A stretch of 64,000 nucleotides of DNA, taken from Acidaminococcus hominis. Lineage in GTDB: Bacteria; Bacillota; Negativicutes; Acidaminococcales; Acidaminococcaceae. The stretch's first letter is position 1, and each line of letters starts with the position of its first letter. This document shows positions 55,898 to 64,000 of the stretch, one piece after another. The stretch is from the NCBI RefSeq assembly GCF_900291475.1, contig NZ_OLMM01000005.1, positions 38,370-102,369 of the forward strand. Direction: 5' to 3'. The notes beneath the pieces are model-generated. The model saw only the letters and a list, made by a program, of their open reading frames with translations, made no database searches and had not been told where the DNA came from. A program made the translations under genes and the position numbers.

Positions 55898-55973
55898 TGG
55901 TGGAGACGAGGAGAATCGAACTCCTGACCCCCTGCTTGCAAGGCAGGTGCTCTCCCAGCTGAGCTACGCCCCC
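55898..55973 (-). tRNA. tRNA-Ala (TGC)
   Basis: 76 nt, GGGGGCG acceptor, anticodon loop CTTGCAA with TGC, T arm GTTCGATTC, CCA encoded. In the 16S-23S spacer. Confidence 0.95.
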
Positions 55974-55997
55974 AGCATACATTCCTTTAGGAAAATA

Positions 55998-56074
<77 letters not shown>

Positions 56075-56181
56075 ATTTCCTTACCATCTTGAGGGCAGAA
56101 CCCTCAAAACAGAATATTGATATTGACAGATGTGCGTCGACGAGAATAGTTGATGTACCGTAGTACCCAACGGTTCTCCAT

Positions 56182-57737
<1,556 letters not shown>

Positions 57738-57911
57738 ATAGAATTATTTTGAAAAGCCGCTTGGCTCTTGAAAATACTAGCTTTGATTTTTTTACTTCGT
57801 TGTCTCGAAGTGACTCGATCTCATCACCGTAAAGGTGACTTGACCCGCACATCTGTCAATCAATATTCAGTTTTCAAAGTTCGTCGCTGCTGTCTCACTG
57901 ACAGCTTGTTT

Positions 57912-57940
57912 ATTCTAGCAAACTTAGAAGTTTTTGTCAA
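57912..57940 (-). promoter_or_regulatory. rRNA promoter, proximal
   Basis: Consensus TTGACA (57935-57940), 17-bp spacer, TAGAAT (57912-57917) on the minus strand, about 175 nt before the 16S gene. Confidence 0.85.
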
Positions 57941-58039
57941 CCACTTTTTAAAATTTATTTTTTAAATCGTGATTGGCGCTTTTTCCTTCTAAGGACCGCC
58001 AGGCCTTTCGCTGCGTTTCCGTAACGAGAAAGCTTGTAT

Positions 58040-58068
58040 ATAATAGCACAGATATCGAAGGTCGTCAA
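58040..58068 (-). promoter_or_regulatory. rRNA promoter, distal
   Basis: TTGACG (58063-58068), 17-bp spacer, TATTAT (58040-58045) on the minus strand. Tandem with the proximal promoter, 128 bp apart. Confidence 0.8.
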
Positions 58069-58079
58069 CTGTTTTTTAG

Positions 58080-58128
58080 AAAAAAATTCCCCCTGCCAAA
58101 CGGCTAGCAAAAACGCCGTTGTCAGGGG
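58080..58128 (-). terminator. Terminator of the first DUF805 gene
   Basis: TTCCCCTGACAACGGCG...CCGTTTGGCAGGGGGAA hairpin followed by seven T residues, insulating the rRNA promoters. Confidence 0.8.
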
Positions 58129-58766
58129 AAGTTCTCCCTGGTTTCGGTGTAGTCATACCGATTGGGCTTCCAGGGAGTAGGCGCCAGCAGCAGGTACAGC
58201 AAAAACAGTCCTTGGAGGGCAGGAATCAGGAGCAGCAGCATCCACCAGCCGCTGGCGTTCCGGTCGTGAAGCCGGCGAACGCCCAGGCTTAGGTGCATCA
58301 ATATCAGGACGACGCCCGCAGTGCCTTCCAGCAGCAGCACAAAGTCGTCCCCCAGGCCGATGACGTCTCCCAGGGTATAGGCAAAAAGTGCCACCACCAG
58401 ATCCGCCGCCCCCAGCCACAGGGACCGACAGAAATAATCTCCCCGGTGCACCCGGCCTTTAAAATTCAGATACAGCTGCCGCCACGTATCCTGGTCCGGC
58501 AGATTATCTTCCAGCATACGTTTCCAGGACCGATGGGGCTCCCCCTGGGCATAGGGATTGTACAGGGGCTGCCCGTCCCTTAGGGCTTCATCGCCCGGCC
58601 GCAGCTTCTCCACGGATATATGGAGTACGGTTTCCCCCTGCTGGGATCTGGTTCCAGACGGACTTCCGCCCTGCACTCCCGGACTTTGCTTTAGCGGCGT
58701 TCCGTCTTCGGAACAGAAATTTTCACTGTCCGGATAAATCTTATAACAGCGGGGACAAATTTTCAC
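58122..58766 (-). CDS. Zinc-ribbon DUF805 membrane protein
   Basis: A 214-residue protein. The N-terminal ribbon ICPRCYKIYPDSENFCSEDGTPL could bind zinc; a linker follows, then a DUF805 domain (YFCRSLWLGAADLVVALFAY, LGVRRLHDRNASGWWML) with about four membrane helices. Start is GTG at 58766 with AAAGGGGGA upstream, aligning with the ATG of the paralogue next door. Function unknown. Confidence 0.82.
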   Translation of the reverse strand: MKICPRCYKIYPDSENFCSEDGTPLKQSPGVQGGSPSGTRSQQGETVLHISVEKLRPGDEALRDGQPLYNPYAQGEPHRSWKRMLEDNLPDQDTWRQLYLNFKGRVHRGDYFCRSLWLGAADLVVALFAYTLGDVIGLGDDFVLLLEGTAGVVLILMHLSLGVRRLHDRNASGWWMLLLLIPALQGLFLLYLLLAPTPWKPNRYDYTETRENFP

Positions 58767-58829
58767 GCTGCTTCCCCCTTTCCCCAATCCACCAAAACAC
58801 GCCTCAAGAGACCTTTTCTTTCTTTAGGT

Positions 58830-59483
58830 TTATTCCCCGTACTGGTTAGGTGCTTCTTCCGTAGGAGAAAGCAGCAGATACAGGGTGAGCAGCGGATGCA
58901 CCACCGGAATCAGCATCAGGAGCAGCCACCAGCCGGTATGGTTCCGGTCATGGAGCCGGCGAATGCCCAAACTCAGGAACATGATGATCATGCCCACAAT
59001 CACCAGTCCGCCCAGGCTGCTGATGACAGGTACAATCACACTGATGGTGCTGACCAGCACCATGGCCAGGAGCAGCCACAGCCACCGGCACACAAAATCT
59101 CCCCGGTGCACCCGGCCCCGGGTATTCAAGTACAGTTCCTTCCAATTTTCCTGATTGGGGAAGTTATCTTCCATCATCTGTCCAAACCCTCTGCTGGGTT
59201 TGGGCGGGACGTACTGATTCTGCTGAAAGTCTTTTTGTCCTTCCTGTTCTTCCTTTTGGAAGGTATCTTCCGTTTCTGCTTCTGCCTGCTTTTCCTCTCC
59301 CTGGGGCTCGGCAGCCTCCACCACCTTGCCTTCCTTTTCCGGGATCACCGGGGTCTCTTCCGAAGTAGGCTGCTCTTTTCTCATACTTTGGGACACGGGG
59401 CTCAGTTCCAGCCGGCTGCCATCAAGGGCACAGAAGTTTTGGCTATCTTCATACATTTTATGGCATTTAGGGCAGATTTTCAT
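58830..59483 (-). CDS. Zinc-ribbon DUF805 membrane protein, paralogue
   Basis: A 217-residue protein with the same plan as its neighbour: CPKCHKMYEDSQNFCALDG ribbon, Glu-rich linker (residues 40-95), then DUF805 (FVCRWLWLLLAMVLV, LGIRRLHDRNHTGWWLLL). The linkers differ greatly in length and charge while the ribbon and membrane parts are conserved, indicating tandem duplication. Function unknown. Confidence 0.82.
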   Translation of the reverse strand: MKICPKCHKMYEDSQNFCALDGSRLELSPVSQSMRKEQPTSEETPVIPEKEGKVVEAAEPQGEEKQAEAETEDTFQKEEQEGQKDFQQNQYVPPKPSRGFGQMMEDNFPNQENWKELYLNTRGRVHRGDFVCRWLWLLLAMVLVSTISVIVPVISSLGGLVIVGMIIMFLSLGIRRLHDRNHTGWWLLLMLIPVVHPLLTLYLLLSPTEEAPNQYGE

Positions 59484-59558
59484 GACATTCTTCCTTTCTT
59501 GTCCATATATTCTATAGAGTTATATCATTAATTTCTTTTTATTCAACTCTCTTGTGTT

Positions 59559-60293
59559 TTATGAGTGGTGATGCTGGGCGTAATAGCTGGCCAGCATGGG
59601 ACCGATATATTCGCCAAACTGGTCCGTTTTCTGGCTCCAGGCATCACTGACAGCGTAGTGGTCCGTCATGACGCCCTGGCTGTTGAAGGTACACAGGTAC
59701 AGGGTCCGTGCCCTTCCATTGGACAGATCATAGCGGGTATGGGATAGGAGAATTTCCGTACCGTTTGCCGGTTCCTTCAGCCAGGTCTTTTCCCACACTT
59801 CATAGGTATCGCTGCCTTTTTTCTCCAACGTCTGGGGATTGAACCATTTCTTACCCAGTTTGGGCAGAGTCTTGCTGAAGACCCAAGGGCCGTTCAGCCG
59901 GGCATAGTCCCATTCGTACCGGGCCCGGGTAAACAGGGCCGTCATGGCCTGAAAGGGCTGCCATTCCCCGATTTTTCGGCTGCCGGTGACCTTTTGGCCT
60001 TTGGTATTCAGGGCATACACGCTCAGCTGCCGCCATTTCTTCTCTTTCAGGTCGTACTCCTGATGGCGCAGCTCTCCGGCAATACCCTGGGCACTGACCA
60101 TCGGCCACTCCACCTTTTCCCAGACCTTGAGATACCGTTCATCCTGGGTCAGTTTCAGGCTGTCCCGGTCCATGGAGACCAGGCCTTCTTCACTTTCCCC
60201 CAGGGGCATCCACTGCACGGCCTGGGCCGGCGCTGGCAGCAGGGTCATAAGACAAACGGCTGCTGTGACGAACCAAGCCTTCCAGTTTCCCAT
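59559..60293 (-). CDS. Secreted protein of unknown function
   Basis: A 244-residue protein with a Sec signal peptide (WKAWFVTAAVCLMTLLPAPAQA, predicted cut after Ala-Gln-Ala). The mature part looks like two related halves: each has a YLKVWEKVEW or TYEVWEKTWLK strand followed by R-x-x-x-Y-D-L and a later Y...N-x-x-G turn. This recalls surface-adhesin-E-like repeats. Start ATG 60293 with AAGGAG upstream and TATAAT at 60326-60331. Confidence 0.7.
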   Translation of the reverse strand: MGNWKAWFVTAAVCLMTLLPAPAQAVQWMPLGESEEGLVSMDRDSLKLTQDERYLKVWEKVEWPMVSAQGIAGELRHQEYDLKEKKWRQLSVYALNTKGQKVTGSRKIGEWQPFQAMTALFTRARYEWDYARLNGPWVFSKTLPKLGKKWFNPQTLEKKGSDTYEVWEKTWLKEPANGTEILLSHTRYDLSNGRARTLYLCTFNSQGVMTDHYAVSDAWSQKTDQFGEYIGPMLASYYAQHHHS

Positions 60294-60336
60294 ACTCCCC
60301 ACTCCTTCCGCCTGTTTATTTTTCCATTATAGCATA

Positions 60337-60370
60337 AAAAAGAAACCCCTTCTGCAAGAAGAATTTCTCC
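60337..60370 (-). terminator. Terminator of the liv/CBS operon
   Basis: AGAAATTCTTC...AGAAGGGGTTTCT hairpin followed by TTTTTT on the minus strand, after the DUF951 gene. Confidence 0.65.
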
Positions 60371-60418
60371 TACAGCGCAAAAAAGAGGACCGGCCAATAG
60401 GCACCAGTCCCCTGCTTT

Positions 60419-60625
60419 TTATTCCTTATGTTCCAATACATCCCGTACCGCTTTTTCGAATTTGGCCCGGGGCAGCATCACATAATGCCCGCAGCCCCGG
60501 CATTTGATGCCGAAATCCATACCGACCCGCACCACATCCCATTCATAGGAGCCGCAGGGATGGGCTTTTTTCATCCGTACAATGTCGCCAACGTGATAAT
60601 CAATTTTACCGGACACTGGGATCAT
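60419..60625 (-). CDS. DUF951 family protein
   Basis: A 68-residue protein with YHVGDIVRMKKAHPCGSYEWDVVRVGMDFGIKC split over the conserved DUF951 core, and a CRGCG pair that may bind metal with the upstream Cys. Its start lies inside the end of the CBS-ACT gene (20-bp overlap), so it is translationally coupled. Function unknown; nucleic-acid binding has been suggested for related small proteins only by fold. Confidence 0.8.
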   Translation of the reverse strand: MIPVSGKIDYHVGDIVRMKKAHPCGSYEWDVVRVGMDFGIKCRGCGHYVMLPRAKFEKAVRDVLEHKE

Positions 60626-61274
60626 CTACTTTCAAAGTAGAGATATCAGTAATGTTGTAGCCTGCGTCACGGATGGTTTGGATAACATCCATAGCGTTGG
60701 TCAGGTCTGCACGAATGGTAATTTCCCGGTCATCATTTCCTATATCACGGGTCAGGATGGAAATGATGTTGACGCCTCTATCCTTGAAAATGTTGGCCAG
60801 TTCTGCCAGAACCCCCACCTTATCCTTGGAATCGATGGTGATTTTGGTAGAGGTTTGGGCATAGCCCATCAGGTCCACAAATGCCTTGAACAAGTCCGTA
60901 TCAGAAATGATGCCTACCACCTTGTTGTTGTCGTCCACCACCGGCAGGGCGCCGATTTTAAACTTGTACATCAGGTAAGCAGCCACTTCCACCCCGTCCA
61001 CTTCCTTAACGGTAATGACGGCTTTGGTCATCAAATCTTTCACCTTCAGCTTGCCCAGCAGGTAGTTGGCTTCATACCGGCTCAGGGTGCTGGCATCGGA
61101 GGGCGTAGCCCGGGCTACATCCCCATCGGTGATGATACCCCGCAAATGGCCTTCCTTATCCACCACCGGTACCCGGCGCAGATTGTTGTTGAGCATCAGT
61201 TCCTGGATTTCCAAAAGGGACTGTTCGCTCTCCACTACCTTTACGACTTTGGTCATCAACTCTTTTACTAACAT
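60606..61274 (-). CDS. CBS-ACT domain protein (AcuB-like)
   Basis: A 222-residue sensor protein. Two CBS domains (about 1-60 and 75-135; LMTKVVKVVESEQSLLEIQELM and DLMTKAVITVKEVDGVEVAAYLM regions) are followed by an ACT domain (TKITIDSKDKVGVLAELANIF). CBS pairs bind adenosyl ligands and ACT domains bind amino acids. Start MLVKELM at 61274 with GAGGAGG upstream; the long upstream frame is rejected. It directly follows livF, suggesting it senses the amino acid the transporter imports. Confidence 0.87.
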   Translation of the reverse strand: MLVKELMTKVVKVVESEQSLLEIQELMLNNNLRRVPVVDKEGHLRGIITDGDVARATPSDASTLSRYEANYLLGKLKVKDLMTKAVITVKEVDGVEVAAYLMYKFKIGALPVVDDNNKVVGIISDTDLFKAFVDLMGYAQTSTKITIDSKDKVGVLAELANIFKDRGVNIISILTRDIGNDDREITIRADLTNAMDVIQTIRDAGYNITDISTLKVDDPSVR

Positions 61275-61290
61275 GGTTTCTGCCTCCTCA

Positions 61291-61994
61291 TCAGCCGCCC
61301 AAATAGGCTTTCTGTACAGCTTCGCTGGCTGCCAGTTCGGCTGCAGTGCCGGACAATACCACCCGTCCGGTTTCCAATACATACGCCCGGTCGGCAATGG
61401 ACAGGGCCATGTTGGCATTCTGTTCCACCAACAGGACGGTGGTTCCTTCTTCGTTGATCTCTTTGATGATAGCAAAGATTTCCCGTACCAGCAAGGGTGC
61501 AAGACCCATGGAAGGTTCATCCAAAATCAGCAGTTTGGGACGACTCATCAGGGCCCGGCCCATGGCCAGCATCTGCTGCTCGCCGCCGGACAGGGTACCG
61601 GCCATTTGCCCCACCCGTTCTTTCAGCCGGGGGAACTTGGCGAAAACCTTTTCCTTATCCTGGGCAATACCGTCTTTGTCACTGCGCAGGTAGGCGCCCA
61701 TGTCCAGGTTTTCCATAACCGTCATGTTGGAAAATACGTGACGGCCTTCAGGGACCTGGACCAGCCCCTGGCCCACCAGTTTATGGGCCGGAACGCCCAC
61801 GATTTCGTGGCCGTCATATTCGATGCTGCCGTTTTTCGGTTTGATCAGTCCGGAAATGGTATGCAGGGTGGTGGATTTTCCAGCCCCATTGGACCCAATC
61901 AGGGTAACAATCTGTCCATCGCCTACTTCCAGGCTTACATCCTTGACTGCGTGGATGGCCCCGTAGAATACATCCAAATGTTCTACCTTCAGCA

Positions 61995-61995
<1 letters not shown>
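61291..61995 (-). CDS. livF: Branched-chain amino acid ABC transporter ATPase LivF
   Basis: A 234-residue ABC ATPase: Walker A GSNGAGKST, signature LSGGEQQ, Walker B LLILDEPSMGL. Start overlaps the livG stop by one base (TGATG). Confidence 0.93.
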
Positions 61996-62739
<744 letters not shown>

Positions 62740-62765
<26 letters not shown>

Positions 62766-63708
62766 GAGATCCACCTCCCAGCTTTATAGATTTAAACATA
62801 TTCAGGCTCAGTTCCTTGCTGCCAAACAGGCCCTGCGGGCGGTTCAGCATCAGGACAATCATGACAATGGAGTAGATGACCATACGCCATTCCGGATAAT
62901 CTGCCAGAGCAGCAGAAATAGCGGTTAAGAGAACAGCACCGGTAACAGCACCGGTCATGGAACCCAGGCCGCCCAATACCACCATGGTCAGGATATCAAA
63001 AGAACGCATGAAGGTAAAGGATGCCGGGTGGGCAATGTAATAGTAATGGGAGAACAGGGCACCGGCGGTACCGGCAAAACCAGCTCCAATGGTGAAGGCC
63101 ATAACCTTGTACTTGGTGGTGTTGATACCCATGGTTTCCGCCGCAATTTCGTTTTCACGAATGGCCAGGCAGGCACGGCCGTCTGCCGAATTCTTGAAGT
63201 TTTTGATGACGTATACCACAAAAACCATAATCCAGAAGGCAATGGGGAAGGTGGTCAAACGGGGAATCCCCATGAAACCGGAAGCCCCGCCTACATAGTT
63301 GATGTTCAGGATGGCAATCCGGATGATTTCCCCCAAACCCAGGGTAGCAATGGCCAGATAGTCACCGTCCAGCCGCAGGGTGGGCATGCCAATCAGGAAG
63401 CCCAGGAAAGCAGCGGCCAAAGTTCCTACAATCAGGGCAAGGGCAAAGTCCATTCCCAGTTTTACGGTAATAATGGCGGAAACATAGGCGCCTACTGCCA
63501 TAAAGCCGGCATGGCCGATGGAGAACTGTCCCGTAAAGCCGTTGATCAGGTTCAGGCTTACGGACAGGATGATGTTGATCAAAATCATGATGACGTTGGT
63601 TTCCCAATAGTCATCCAAAACTTCCTGGTCAAACAGCAGATAGAATACCACAAAAATCACTGCAAAAATGCCCAGGCCCAGTAAATCCTGTTTGCGTAAA
63701 TTTTTCAT
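62740..63708 (-). CDS. livM: Branched-chain amino acid ABC transporter permease LivM
   Basis: A 322-residue inner-membrane permease with about nine hydrophobic segments and the LivM block LNLINGFTGQFSIGHAGFMAVGAY. Start ATG 63708; the GTG at 63717 is less likely. Directly after livH. Confidence 0.93.
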
Positions 63709-63717
63709 GGCTCCCAC

Positions 63718-64000
63718 CTACACTTTCTCTTTCACGTTCTTGCCCAGTAAGCCCGTAGGTTTATAGAGCAAGATGATAATCAGGATGGCAAAGGCTGCTG
63801 CATCACGGAAGGTGGAGGAGAAGAAGCCGCTGACCATGGCTTCTACCAGACCCATGATGATGCCGCCCAGCATAGCGCCGGGGAGAATGCCGATGCCGCC
63901 TACAACAGCTGCAATGAACGCCTTGATACCGGGCATCATGCCCATCAGGGGATCAATGGAGTTGTAGTAGATGCCTACCAGTACGCCGGCGGCAGCAGCC
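63718..64000 (-). CDS. livH: Branched-chain amino acid ABC transporter permease LivH (partial)
   Basis: Only the C-terminal part is inside the window; the frame is open to its right edge. KAFIAAVVGGIGILPGAMLGGIIMGL and LYKPTGLLGKNVKEKV are typical of the LivH C-terminus. The substrate-binding protein gene is presumably further right. Confidence 0.88.
   Translation of the reverse strand, partial: AAAAGVLVGIYYNSIDPLMGMMPGIKAFIAAVVGGIGILPGAMLGGIIMGLVEAMVSGFFSSTFRDAAAFAILIIILLYKPTGLLGKNVKEKV

Overview
The window most likely comes from a gut-type, strictly anaerobic Negativicutes bacterium, probably of the Acidaminococcaceae (Acidaminococcus-like). This is inferred from gene content and style and was not run against a database. 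The evidence is a single-chain pyruvate:ferredoxin oxidoreductase, a 4-hydroxybutyryl-CoA dehydratase, NfnAB, a glycyl radical enzyme, TRAP and GntP organic-acid transporters, strong AAGGAGG ribosome sites, roughly 50-55% GC, and very long perfect-hairpin terminators. The 16S gene at 56.2-57.7 kb would settle the identity.

Layout. 0-0.3 kb: noncoding, strongly structured, apparently the end of a mobile or repeat element. 0.4-5.4 kb (minus): an opine-dehydrogenase-like gene, then a glycyl radical enzyme behind a near-perfect sigma-54 promoter, then its activase, which is doubly broken. 5.9-13.3 kb (plus): PFOR (its last 22 codons cut off by a stop), 4-hydroxybutyryl-CoA dehydratase and NfnAB, a ferredoxin-centred fermentation block. 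13.4-17.0 kb (minus): thiS-thiF-thiG-thiH-tenI under a TPP riboswitch. 17.2-18.9 kb: tRNA-Thr, two small regulators behind duplicated promoters, and murI. 19.1-34.5 kb (mostly minus): a large organic-acid catabolic region. It holds a type I dehydroquinase, an acylating aldehyde dehydrogenase, a Gfo/Idh oxidoreductase, two LysR regulators, an AEC permease, an HMG-CoA-lyase-like enzyme, a PEP-mutase/isocitrate-lyase-like enzyme, a TPP enzyme, a TRAP transporter, a divergent shikimate-dehydrogenase-like protein and a TIM-barrel isomerase/dehydratase. 35.1-36.8 kb: an IS3-family element flanked by outward-facing copies of a structured repeat.

37.0-40.2 kb (minus): AbgT transporter, a free-standing M20 lid domain and an M20D amidohydrolase. 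40.6-43.4 kb: Nudix hydrolase, ferritin, radical SAM protein, DUF2905 protein and a candidate 300-nt noncoding RNA. 43.4-52.0 kb: a sugar-acid region with two paralogous LysR regulators, an IlvD/Edd dehydratase, GntP permease, PhoH-like ATPase and FGGY kinase. 52.5-58.1 kb: a complete rRNA operon (16S-Ile-Ala-23S-5S, minus) with two promoters. 58.1-64.0 kb (minus): two DUF805 proteins, a secreted protein, DUF951, a CBS-ACT protein and a branched-chain amino acid ABC transporter (livF, G, M and the truncated end of H).

How the genes work together. Pyruvate oxidation (PFOR), 4-hydroxybutyryl-CoA/crotonyl-CoA chemistry (AbfD) and NfnAB balance reduced ferredoxin, NADH and NADPH. Several transporter-enzyme-LysR modules feed organic acids and sugar acids into this metabolism. 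The most interesting items are the sigma-54-driven glycyl radical enzyme with a dead activase, the split M20 lid domain, the 19-34.5 kb catabolic cluster with altered active-site motifs, and the structured repeats around the IS element.
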